Assembly: GCA_037952775.1 (NCBI GenBank)
Contig: JBANAY010000001.1
Coordinates: forward strand, 6,324,001 to 6,388,000
Length of the DNA: 64,000 nt
Reading direction: 5' to 3'
Source of the DNA: Clonostachys chloroleuca
Taxonomy: Eukaryota; Ascomycota; Sordariomycetes; Hypocreales; Bionectriaceae
The translations under genes were made by a program, and so were the position numbers. How positions within the stretch are numbered: the stretch's first letter is position 1; each line of letters opens with the position of its first letter. Positions 34,536-45,226 of this stretch are shown here, piece by piece. Below the pieces are notes generated by a model. It saw only the letters and a list, made by a program, of their open reading frames with translations, had not been told where the DNA came from and did no database searches.

Positions 34536-35290
34536 CGAACAGCGTCGGCCCCATGGCCATTTCTTTGGATAATTGAGCTAGAAGCGTAAACAATTAGGAT
34601 AGTGTCTCTAGCAGTTCTCGTTTAGAGAAGCATAATCCAATCTTGATTGAAGACCGCTCTCAGCATCTGTAGAAATCTACTCTCAGTAGGCAGGCATAGC
34701 GTGAAGAGTATCTCACGAAGAACTATTGGAGATGCTAAACCCATATCTCTTCTTCCTCTAGTGTCCAGCAACCGACTTTGTCAGGATCCCTGTATATCGG
34801 CCATATGTGGCTGCGCAGAGCAAGAGCCCTACAATCCGAGGTAGATGTTGTAGATGGGTGGATGACGTCTTCCTACCAGGTCTTGGTCAAACTCGGGCAT
34901 CTTGGCCGGCGCGGGGTATACTAGCTCCATATCGCGCGGCTTGCGAGCCCTGCATACGTCGATGATGTACAATGGCAAATTAGATGGTCATCTTGGGGTT
35001 GTCTTCGTGCAGTTCAACAATGTTTCCTAATTGAGGACCACCTTCCGAGACGATAATAGTCGCATTCTATACTACTCAGCTGACCACAGAATTAGGATTG
35101 ATTCCGGCGTCAGATCGCTCTTATTCTCCCAACTTAGGTATAGAGGCTCGAGAAACTGCTGATAGCTTCTTTCCACGTTTGGAATCCACGGCTAGTCTGG
35201 CTGTCTTCTTCCATAGCAGTTATTTACTCATCACGCTGCATCTCCCAGTTCCAGCTACCTATTAACAGCATTGTTTCACTAAGATATTTA
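34536..35290. other. Intergenic with a possible coding relic
   Basis: On the minus strand between about 35030 and 34840 a protein-like phrase (ARKPRDMELVYPAPAKMPEF) ends at a stop and has no intact partner. I could not assign it. The rest shows nothing. Confidence 0.35.
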
Positions 35291-36571
35291 ATGAATAGCT
35301 TCTTTACTCGCATTTCAAATCAACCCGTGCCAGCTGTCAGCACGCTGAATCTCAGAATGTCTCTTCTTTCTGAACCAGGCTCTTTGGGCAACTTGACTGT
35401 CGAAGAGGAACGCAAGCTTCAAGAGGCATGGGTGCACTTACTCCGACTGTGCGGGACTCGGAGCATCAGTCATGGAGCGTCAGACAAAAGTCAAGAGTTT
35501 CTTCAAAACCTTGACAGCAAGTCTCCTGAGAACTTCAAGCAAGGCTTATGGGACACCATTCTTGCAGACCATCCTGATGCAACCGTTCTTCGCTTTCTTC
35601 GAGCCCGTAATTGGGATGTCGCCGAAGCCGTCAACATGCTTGTGTCTGCAATCAACTGGCGCATTGAACTACGAATCAACGCCAACCTTAACAGAGAAGG
35701 AGAAAGCGTCGGGCTGAAGAAGATGCCGACCGCGGATGAAGAAGCATTCATCAGGCAATACCGTTCTGGAAAGAGCTATGTCAGAGGGACTGACAAAGAT
35801 GGCCGCCCAGTCTACATCATTAAGGTTCGCCTTCATGATCCTAGCAAGCAGTCAGCTGCCGCCATGGAGACATACGTCCTGCACAATATTGAGATGCTCA
35901 GGGTCATGTCGAGAGAGCCTCACGATAAGGTTTGTCTTATTTTTGATCTGACCGGCTTTGGCTTGCGAAACATGGACTTCCACGTTGTCAAGTTTCTCAT
36001 TCAGACCCTGGAGGCTAGATATCCAGAGACTCTTGGGGTAGTCCTTGTTCATAACGCCCCATTCGTGTTTTGGGGTAAGCAATGACGATCTAGCAGTCGT
36101 TCTACGTGGCACTAATCTTATTCAACAGGTATTTGGAATGTCATTAAACATTGGCTTCCCCCCATAATTGCCTCAAAAATTCATTTCACAAGTGGCAACA
36201 AAAGCTTAGCCAAGTTCATCTCTATGGCCAACCTGCAGACGTGCTACGGTGGTGACGATGCTTGGGAGTACAAGTTCGTTGATCCAGTGCCAGGTGAGAA
36301 TGAAAGGATGCAGTCAGAGGAGGAGAAATTCAAAATTCAAACAGAACGAGACCAGCTAGTGAACCAGTTCCATCGATTGACGGCGGAGTGGGTGTCTCTA
36401 GAACCAGAGTCCGACCTGGGCAAGGGAAAGAATGCCGAGAGAGACGGGTCAGTGAAGCAGCTTAAGCTGAACTTCTGGAAGCTAGATCAGTACATTAGGG
36501 CGACAACATACTACCATCGCGTCGGTGTGATCAACAGACACGGTGAGGTTGACTTCAAAGCTGCAAATTAA
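35291..36571 (+). CDS. Sec14-like CRAL-TRIO lipid-transfer protein
   Basis: Two exons, 35291-36074 and 36129-36571, give about 408 residues. The CRAL-TRIO N-terminal helices are visible in DATVLRFLRARNWDVAEAV, and the lipid-binding fold follows with GRPVYIIKVRLHDP, KVCLIFDLTGFG and the gate-like FLIQTLEARYPETLG. PPIIASKIHFT follows the intron. Such proteins exchange phosphatidylinositol and other lipids between membranes and are cytosolic. A charged, coiled-coil-like tail (EEEKFKIQTERDQL) follows the domain. The start has a further in-frame ATG at residue 23 (MSLLSEPGSLG), which may be used. The gene seems intact and is probably unrelated to the BVMO group. Confidence 0.88.
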
Positions 36572-37266
36572 TCAGCACAATTATTAGATCTATGTAACGA
36601 TTGAAATTCCTTTTATTCAGTATAGCTAAGCACAACCGTCATGAAGTGAATGCGACTTCACCACACAAGGTTGTGCAATGAGTATAACAGCGACCCTAGT
36701 AATCTAGATGGCTCTTTGCGTGTAGATCAGTCAAAGCGTGAGCTGATGCCGGAAATTCGTAGCGTCACTGTCACACTATCACCCTGGTAAGCTTCCTACC
36801 ATTAATTCGTTCTCCATGAACCGCTTTGAACTAACGAGCTTGTTATCACCCTTGGAGTGTTCCAGACTCTTAAAATTGCGGGGCGAGGTACCTTTTGTCA
36901 CACCAAAAGGGTGCGAGATTGGGCAAAGATGGTCGTAGCCCTAGCTTGGCCTTGGATGGTGGCCTGTACCAAATACGAGATAGCTTGCGAGCTGCATGGA
37001 GGCAACCCCATGTCAACAAGCGTAAGGATCAACCACACAATACCAATCCAAGCTAGATCTCGCTCCCCGCGTTCTTGGCCGAGACATTTATGGAGCTCAA
37101 GGAACGAAACGTGGGGAAGTGCGGGGAGTTGACGGGAGTGTTCTCAAGTCGTAATTGACATGCGGTGATTGGGTTAAATGTAAGGCTGTGTATAAGCAAT
37201 AACGACGATAGCCCACCTCAGCAACATCGGTCTTCTTCCACCTTCGCAGCAGCCCTCACCGCAACA
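36572..37266. other. Intergenic, upstream region of the repeat-protein gene
   Basis: About 700 bp with no supported gene. Confidence 0.45.
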
Positions 37267-40119
37267 ATGCGGTTCTGCCAGTTACTCGTCACGGCATTGG
37301 CGCCGCTCAGTCTTGCGGCTCATGACACGCCCAAGACCGTCCCGCGGACTGAGCTAGAGCTCGTCGAGCTCCTGTCAAAGCACAATCTCGCACTCGTTCC
37401 TCGATCAGAGCTCACAGATGCGCTGAAAGAGTTCAACGTGTTACTCAAAAGCAACCAGCTCCACCGGTCGCCAGTTTTGATCAAACGCCAAAATAATAGC
37501 ACGACCAGCCCAGACTCCAGCGGACTTCTCTCAATCCCGGGCCTAGACGATCTGGGCAATGCTATCAGCGGTCTCATCAGCACCCTGGGAGATCTTCCGG
37601 GCCTGCTGAAAGCGCTCCAGGGATTGCTCACATCTGAGTTCCTTCAGGCGTTTCATGATGCCATGGTCTACCTCGCTGCAACCTTGAAGCCGCCTGCTCC
37701 CACCCAGATCAGGGCGCTCCTGGATTTGGTATCCAAATTAGACCTCGAAGGTCTCGTCAACGAGATTTCAGGCATCGATCTTCCAGGAATCGTCAACAAA
37801 GTGCTAAAGCTTCTAACGGACGGAAACCTCGACAATATTGACAGATTGCTGTCGAATGGCGCCGCCCTTCTGACATCGAGCTTTGTCAATGAGACCCAGT
37901 CACTTGTCGGCAACGTTTCACCCTTGCTCACTGAGCTATCTCCCTTGATCAAGAAGATTACAGGGCTTGACCTCGATGGCATTCTCGACGCCTTAGGTCC
38001 TTTGCTCAAAAAGGACGCGATTGAAGGCGTTGTTGAGCTGGTCGACAGCGCGCAAACCTTACTCTCGCCCACCTTTGTCAATCAGACTCAGTCCCTTGTT
38101 GCCGATGTATCACCTCTGCTAGGCGACCTGAAGCCTTTGCTCCAAAAGCTTACAGACCTTGATCTCGAAGGGATTCTTGATGCGTTAGATCCGTTGCTCA
38201 AGAAAGACTCAATCGAGGATATTGTTTCCTTAGTCAAGAACGCTGGAGCCCTACTGACACCTAACTTTGTCAACCAAACACAATCCCTCATCGAGAACGT
38301 TGGCCCTATTCTCGGCGACATCTCACCACTCTTGAAAGAACTTACGAAGCTTGACCTTGAGGGACTTTTGCAAGCACTTCAGCCACTACTTACCGAGGAC
38401 TCGGTCAAAGGAATTGTGGGCCTGGTGAAGAATGCCGGCGATCTCCTGACCGCGGATTTCGTCGATGAGATCCAAAAACTCATCAAAGACATTGCACCCG
38501 TACTCTCAGATCTTTCTCCGTTCCTAAAAGAGCTCGTCAAATTGAATTTTGAAGAAATCTTGACAGCAGTGAAGCCGCTTCTCACAGGGGACTCGATCGA
38601 CGGTATTGTGAGCCTACTGAAAAACGCAGAGGGCCTCTTGACGCCCAAATTTGTCAACGAAACACAAGCCCTTATCGGTAGCGCTTCGCCATTGCTTAAT
38701 AAGCTGTCTGGTATTGACATTGAGGGAGTATTAGATGCCTTGAGCCCTATCCTCAATAAGGAGAATATACAGGGTTTGGTGGGGCTTTTGAAGAATGCAG
38801 AGTCACTCTTAACGAAAGACATCGTCGAGAGCATCAAGTCACTACTGTCCAAAGCTGCGCCATTGATAGATAAGCTCTCTGACATTGATCTGGCGGGAGT
38901 CCTCGATGCCCTTGGACCGATTTTAACCAAGACCTCTATTCAAGGCATTGTTGGGCTCTTGGAAAATGCCGAGTCTTTGTTAACAAAGGATGTGGTCGAG
39001 AGCATCAAGTCACTGCTGTCAAGCGCTTCGCCATTGATCGATAAGCTCTCTGATATTGATCTGACGGGAGTCCTCGATGCCCTTGGACCGATTTTAACCA
39101 AGACCTCCATTCAAGGCATTGTTGAGCTGTTGGAAAATGCTGAGTCTTTGTTAACAAAGGATGTGGTCGAGAGCATCAAGTCACTACTTACAAGCGTTTC
39201 TCCGTTGATCAACAGCCTTTCAGACGTCGACCTTCAGGGAGTGTTGAGCGCCCTGTCGCCCCTCCTGACCAAGGAGTCTATCAATGGCCTATTAAAGCTC
39301 CTGGAGAACGCCGAGTCCTTGCTAACAGAAGATGTTGTCAAGAGCATTAAGTCTCTCCTGACAAATGCAAGTCCGCTTATCGCCAGCTTAGGCGACCTCG
39401 ACCTTCAAGGAATTCTTGAGGCATTAGCGCCACTCCTGACTAAAGACTCGATCAAAGGGTTGGTAACGCTTCTTGGCAATGCCGAAAATCTCTTGGCAGC
39501 AGACTTTGTGTCTCAAGTCAAATCCCTCATTTCAAAGGCCGTCGCGCTTCTCGAAGGTCTCGATAAGGCTGGCCTCCAGGGCTTGCTTGATCAAGTTGGC
39601 CCGCTATTGAATGAGATCAGCAAATTGGATCTCGCCAGTTTGCTGAGCGCCGTGCGCCCGCTGCTTACCGAGGAATCAATTACTGGCATTATTAGCCTCC
39701 TCGGCAATGCTGAAGATCTCCTCACCAAAGATTTCGTTTCACAAACGAAGTCTCTAATCTCAAATGCCTCGCCACTTCTTGCTAGTCTGAGTGATGCTGG
39801 CCTCGCCGAGCTACTTAGCCAGGCTGGCCCTCTCCTCGAGGAGATCGGCAAGTTGAATCTCGCCAGTTTGCTGAGTGCCGTGAGCCCCTTGCTCACTGAG
39901 GAATCAATCAATGGCATCATTGGCCTTCTCGGCAATGCTGAATCCCTTCTGAGTCAAACTTTTGTATCTCAAGTGGGAGAGCTCATTGGGGACGCGACAC
40001 CTGTAAGTACAGTCATGCTATTTTGGATTCGATCTTTGACTCACTGACTTCTCTAGCTCGTCGCGACTGTGGCGGACCTTGTCCATGCCGTGCTTAAGCA
40101 GTTGATGGGCAAAACATAA
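37267..40119 (+). CDS. Large secreted helical tandem-repeat protein
   Basis: Two exons (37267-40002 and 40057-40119) give about 932 residues. The chosen ATG starts a signal peptide (MRFCQLLVTALAPLSLAA); an in-frame ATG upstream at 37165 would hide it. Residues about 201-912 are a chain of 12 repeats, each beginning with a form of LLT-x-x-FV-x-x-x-x-SLI and continuing with ASPLL, LDL-x-GLL-x-AL-x-PLLT and a final GIV-x-LLKNAE. An earlier degenerate copy precedes them. Units are predicted amphipathic helices rich in Leu, Ser, Ile and Asp, with almost no aromatic residues or cysteine. Copies 1, 2, 3 and 5 carry N-E/Q-T glycosylation sites in FVNETQ or FVNQTQ. I do not recognise the family. An extracellular or wall location with lipid or surface binding is plausible but unproven. 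Confidence 0.85.
37867..40002 (+). repeat. Array of 12 in-frame coding repeats in three unit lengths
   Basis: Units start at 37867, 38059, 38251, 38443, 38635, 38806, 38977, 39148, 39319, 39490, 39718 and 39946. The first four are 64 codons, the next five 57 codons and the next two 76 codons; the last is cut by the intron. Units of one length are neighbours, so the array grew by local duplication after length changes. Copies starting 38806, 38977 and 39148 are close to identical at DNA level, the most recent duplications. Confidence 0.9.
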
Positions 40120-41007
40120 TATTAGTATAAGAGGAAATAGTGGCCATAATGACGTGACGATATGGACAAATTACAATGAGCAGTTTATTAATATGGATGC
40201 GATATATCTAGTGCACGATACCCCTACGGCAAATTAGTAGTGTTTGATAAGTATTTACTTGAAAAATGTGTTTGACTATATTACCCTAGACCCGTGCTTG
40301 CACGTTGAACGAAGTCCCTGGCATTTCACAATAGATATTACAATAGATGAAATATATGTGATTATTAGCGTCGTGCGTTTCAGGAATAAGAGGTTGATGA
40401 TGGGAACAGTATTGTCGCTCTGCTTGAAAGCTTCTGGCCAGCGTCTATTCAGAAACTTCCGCTGAGGGAGTTGACTTGGCGTGAATAATTTATTGTGGGT
40501 CAATGCCTCGGTTTGTGCGAAGAAAGCTAGGTTGCAATAACTCGCAAGCTAAACTTTTTGGGGCTCTTGCAGCAGGTTTCTTGGCTACGGCTTCCGGCAC
40601 CAGCATGTGATGGAGTGAGGAGGCTTTTTAGTAGCTCTGGTTTATCACACTCGTTTGGGTTTGGAGTCTTGTGATCAGCTTTCGTATCTAATCCCCCTGT
40701 TCATTAGCGCAGGAACCCCGCACAGTGATCCGCGGATTTCTTCCGCCTCCAGGATGTGCAAGTGGACCTTGACATGGCGCCCTTTATTATCCTTGTAACG
40801 TTAGTGTAATTGTTAGGATAAGTGGTGTTTTCCTTTTAGTATTTGGTGGGGAGTTGGCACGGCCCACCTACTTATCCTTGCTCTTGCTCTCTATCGTTCA
40901 TCTTTCAAGTCATCGCCACTTGGCACCACAGGTTTTGGTCGCTATTTCAAAGAACATAAAGAACATAATTCACTGTTGCCATTTTTTAGGTGTAGGGTCC
41001 GTTCAAA
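40120..41007. other. Intergenic, no feature seen
   Basis: About 890 bp between the repeat-protein and DUF3712 genes; presumed promoter of the latter. Confidence 0.5.
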
Positions 41008-42388
41008 ATGACAGAGAAGGAGAGCACTGCCGCAGGCGGGCGTTCTTCACCTGGGCAGAGGAGAGGTAGCACACATAGCGCTCCGGATCAGGACACTCAG
41101 AGCTACGACGCTTCACTCGAAGACAATGCCCATGACAAGAAGGCTAGTCCAGTCAATAGCAAAAGAGAAAAGGCCAAGCGGCATCTCAAGCGCTGGAAGT
41201 GGTGGTACCTGTTTGCATTTATTATTTTGCTCGCCATTTTACTCCCGTTACTGTAAGTGCCAAAGCCACAGGCTAATAGCCTATTAGGGACATTCTCTAA
41301 CCACGAGCCACACTAGATTCAAGGTCATCATTCCAGCGATAATTCAGAACATCCTCAATGGCCAGAAGCTGCCAATAGACGGCGGTGCTCTCCAGGCGCT
41401 TTCGCCAACGCACGTTAACATGAGCCTTCTCACGTCCCTAACCACGCCGCTGGGAGTGAAACTTGATCCAGTGGACCTCTACCTGTATAACAAGGAAACG
41501 AACCCTGTCTCTTCATTCTTCAAGCTTCGTCTCCCAGAGCTGCACATCAATCATCGAACGGACGTTCTCGTGACGAACCAGACTTTATTGGTGACTAACG
41601 AAACTGAACTCCTCATTTGGTTCAATCAGTTCTTTGACCGGCCCAAGGTGGAGCTATCCCTCAAGGGAGACCCAAACATTTTCCTCGGTATTCTGAAGTA
41701 CAAGCGCCACCTTGACAAGGCCATCGAGGTGCCATCCCTAAATTATCTCGACGGTTTCGGGCTCTTGGACCTGGATTTCATGCTCAGGTCAAATGACACA
41801 AAGTTCAATATGAAAGGCAATCTCAACATCCCAAATTCTGGAGTACTCACACTTGGACTCGGTAACTTGACATTCAACTTGGAGTCCGGGCCAACCAGAC
41901 TAGGCTTGGTTCATTTGTACGACGTTCAGCTCAGGCCCGGAAACAACACTGTGCCATTTGACGGGAATTTCTTCTTTGACGAGCTGGTACCGAACCTGTC
42001 AGAAGTCCTTGATAGCCAGAAGGAGTGGCTAAGCAATGGCTACTTCAAATTCAATGCCACTGGGAACTCAACTATTGTCAACGGCCAGCACGTGAAGTAC
42101 ATTGAGGGAGTTCTGAACCAGAAGCATATTGGGTTCACGGTCCCGGTCATTAGTCTGCTAAGCGATGTTGTTGGTGGCCTATTGGGAGTAGACCAAGGTT
42201 CTCTTCTGAACATTTTCGGCGGAGCTCTTGGAAACTCTACGCTATTTGAACAGTTACTAGGACATTGGGGAGACGGGAATCAGGCAAGTAATAATACAAC
42301 CACACGAAGCATACTAAAGAGAAGCAAGGATAAAAGGCCATGGATGTATAATCTTTTGAAGCTGGGATTAAGGAATAAGAGGAGATAA
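41008..42388 (+). CDS. DUF3712 single-pass membrane protein
   Basis: Two exons, 41008-41252 and 41317-42388, give about 438 residues. A polar, probably disordered cytosolic N-terminus (about 65 residues) leads to a basic stop and one membrane helix (WWYLFAFIILLAILLPLLF). The outside part begins IPAIIQNILNGQKLPIDGGA and continues through lipid-binding-like beta strands (VNMSLLTSLTTPLGVKLDP, LSLKGDPNIFLGILKYK) with many N-x-S/T sites, as in fungal DUF3712 proteins. The function of that family is not settled; it resembles late-embryogenesis or AsmA-like lipid-exposed folds. It follows the secreted repeat protein in the same direction, so both may act at the plasma membrane or wall. The gene is intact. 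Confidence 0.8.
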
Positions 42389-43410
42389 AGCGAGAATCGC
42401 TCTTAATAGTTTTTAAGTTTTGACAAAAAATTTTAATATATTACCACCACATGAGGTAAATTGTGGATAGTCGCCATGACACAGATGCGGATGATACGGA
42501 CACATTGTGAGTCACTTTTCCCTAAAGAAACTCCATACCCGAGCTTTAATTTGCATTTTACGACCGTGACTCACTTATTCCGGACTTCGCGAAAGCCTGA
42601 CTGCCCATTCCTTTGACATTCGCGATCAAAAGCGGCTTGGTGAGCCCACGGTTTTGAAAGCAGTAATCCCACTTGTGGTCAGCAGCAGACTTACGCAGCA
42701 ACCTCTTGCTCAGATGAGCTTAGCGAATTCATTCGCCATAGAGAATGGCGATATTGCTACTCTTGTTAAATTGAAATCTCAGTGGAAGTTGGTTTCCTTC
42801 TCCTCTTCTTTTCCAACTTTCACCTCGTCTCTACCAAAATAGGTCTTCTTAAGATCCTCCCGAGCATGCCTACTGCTTCCAAGCCGGAGAGAAGCACTAT
42901 GAACTCTTCACCACCACATACGTTGGCGCTAATTATCACGGCCATTGCGCCTTTACCAACCCACTTCAACCCCAGCATCATGCCGAGTTCATACGATGAG
43001 GTGGTAGATGAAGACTCTCCGTCACCACGACCAGCCAGTCCAGAAAGCCAATTGCTACGTGACAGAATAAAGACTAGATTATCTATTGGCGTAAGGGGCA
43101 TAGCCCAGCATCTCTTTATCGAGGCGTTGGCTACCGGTGCAATGAATACATGAGAACTTATTCCTCCTCCTGAAATGTTGGGCAGTCTCCAGTTTATAGC
43201 CGTGGCATCTACAGCCAGCCGGGTCGTTCAGAATTCAACCGTGAACACCAGAAACCCTTCAAAGTACCAGACGAGATACTAGTGCAGCTATAAAAGCCTA
43301 TTCTGAGTTACAAAATAAATAGATACATTAGTTCTATTAACTCCGTTGGTGCTTTTGGACTATCCCGAATTTCTCTCAGTTGAATAATCCGTCGGTTGCC
43401 GTTAACTAAG
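42389..43410. other. Intergenic with unassigned short frame
   Basis: About 1 kb. A plus-strand frame ending at 43153 contains a proline/serine-rich, possibly disordered stretch (DEDSPSPRPASPESQLL), but no start, intron or family can be defended. Confidence 0.35.
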
Positions 43411-44491
43411 GATATCTATGATCTCCGCCAAACCCTGCCTATCCTCTTCCACTGGCCCGGGCTTGTGCCAACCAATCCCGGACATTGTCAAGCCGCCCTC
43501 AAAATCTGTGATTCAAGCATTGTCATCCTTGTGTATCAAGCCCCTCTCTGCGCTAGCAACGCGCCATATAATGCCGTTGCTATGCAGTGTGTCCAGTGAC
43601 CTACTAATCTGCGTCGTCCAGCGTTGTCTCAGTTTAGGAGAGCTCTTGGCGGCCCTGGCCTCCGAAAGCACAGCCTTGTTGTCAATCCAGGTGAACAGCA
43701 TTCCTACAAATCTATCGGCCTCCATGACGACGCCGTGCAGGCGACAGATGTATGTCCCCGGAGGAGGGGGTATCTGGGCCTGGATCACTTTCTTCAGCAC
43801 ATCAAGTTGCTTCCTTGCGAGCACCTGGTGGTGTCTGTATTCGAACTTCCTGTAGAAGCAGTCGACATGCTGGCCATCGTGGTCCTTTATAATGACGCGC
43901 CTAGGGAGTTTGATCAAGATATCTTCGGGCTGATCGTAGCATAGTTGAACGTCAGATGGAGCAAGCATCGAGTCGACCGATCAAGCTCGGCCAGAAAGTC
44001 ACTGCCCACCCTAACGAGGGGAGGCATCCAACCACGTTCCTTGGTATCAAGATGCTTGGGCTGCAACTCATCATCCACGGCAGTGAGTGTGCAGACATAG
44101 TACTGTTGAGGGGATAGGTATTGAGTCAGAGTTGGTCGCTCGATGATGGAGGGGTCCGAGGATGCTATCAGTGGGAGAATCAAGGGCTTAAAAGCTCTAA
44201 GCAGCCAGCCATGCACACCCAACTCGTTGGAATCGAATTCTCCTTCGCCGAACTCGTTTACTTCCAGACACCTGAAATATTGCTGCGTGATGCTAGGAGA
44301 TCGGCTGAACTGGGTGGGGCAGATATAACAATAGAGACGTATCCACAGGTTGATCTAATGACCAGACACCAGTCTTTCGCAAATCCTCGAGATTTCTGAT
44401 GAGCAATATCGTATAGCGCATCCTGTGTCACGGTTTTGGTGGTGCTGGGAAGCAGAGTTGTGTGGCCTGTTTTTTGGTTACGGGAAAGCAT
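43411..44491 (-). pseudogene. Decayed protein-kinase-like gene
   Basis: The minus-strand frame from 43968 down holds family phrases of fungal kinase-like proteins: HSNGIIW in the catalytic-loop position, then KDDNA, stop TGA at 43514-43516 where relatives have tryptophan, then ITDFEGG (the DFG-like magnesium loop) and EEDRQGLAEI down to a stop near 43427. The catalytic-loop Asp and Asn are missing (IIWRVASAERGL instead of a GD-x-K-x-x-N form). Further frames at 44222-43914 and 44491-44258 look like 5' parts but do not join cleanly. Loss of catalytic residues plus a nonsense codon points to a pseudogene. Confidence 0.55.
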
Positions 44492-44588
44492 TATGATCGA
44501 GACTCACGGCCTGGGCAAGATACAATACTGGTGCGATGCGTGGGGCTAAAATTGGTTCGGCTATTTGACGGTTGGCTGGGAGTGTGTT

Positions 44589-44661
44589 ATTGGTCAATTG
44601 AAATCGTTGAAATCTCAAAATAGTTCGATTTTTAATGTAAAATCAAACACTGTTGACCAAT
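44589..44661. repeat. Short inverted repeat carrying CCAAT boxes
   Basis: ATTGGTCAA at 44589-44597 and its exact reverse complement TTGACCAAT at 44653-44661 enclose 55 bp of AT-rich DNA. Each arm holds a CCAAT box in opposite orientation. It may be a small hairpin-type repeat end or paired CCAAT-factor sites. Confidence 0.4.
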
Positions 44662-44796
44662 CAGAAGCTATGAAATCCCACTTCTGCTGATTGGAAGGTT
44701 GCAGCTGCTGGCTTCTGATTAGTCAGAACTCAGCTTCAGCTTCTTATTAGTCAGGTCTGGTTACGGCTATTCCTCGGACATCTGGGTCTGCTACAA

Positions 44797-44990
44797 AGCA
44801 ATCGCTCGTTGTAACAGAAGACAGCCGAGTTAGGGCTTCTTCAGCAATTGCTCATCGCGATAGAAGACAGGTCAGTCAGGCTCATAACGATCGCTTGTCT
44901 CGACGGAGGACAGGTAGGTCGGGGCCGCAGCAATTGCTCGTCGCGATAGAACACGGATTAGTTAGGGCTACAGCTAACTACTACTAAACC
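44797..44990. repeat. Degenerate tandem repeat, four units of about 45-55 bp
   Basis: Four successive units share the core GCAATYGCTCRTCGCGATAG or close variants, followed by AGAAGACAG and a GTTAGGGCT-like end. They begin near 44797, 44850, 44886 and 44936. The array lies 240-430 bp before the start of the Zn2Cys6 gene, and just before it (about 44705-44755) a CTTCTGATTAGTCAG phrase is also repeated. Confidence 0.5.
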
Positions 44991-45226
44991 GAGCTACTGG
45001 CCACTCATTAAGACTGATCAAGGATTGGTTGGAGAAAGTGGACCAGTGTTATCTCCACCCTTAGTACTCCGTATTCCACTTGCAAACAAAAGCGGGCAAA
45101 CCCCAGTTCCCTGCCTTCATCCATCCATCCCCAGATTATATGTCGTGTCTGTAGGGCATTGATTCACACCTCACCGCTCCGATCGGTTCCTATACACACC
45201 TGTGGGGATCAAGATTCTGTCGGATT

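Noticed and set aside
37165..37266. Upstream in-frame start for the repeat protein
   Set aside because: It would place about 34 residues before a clear signal peptide; the ATG at 37267 fits secretion.
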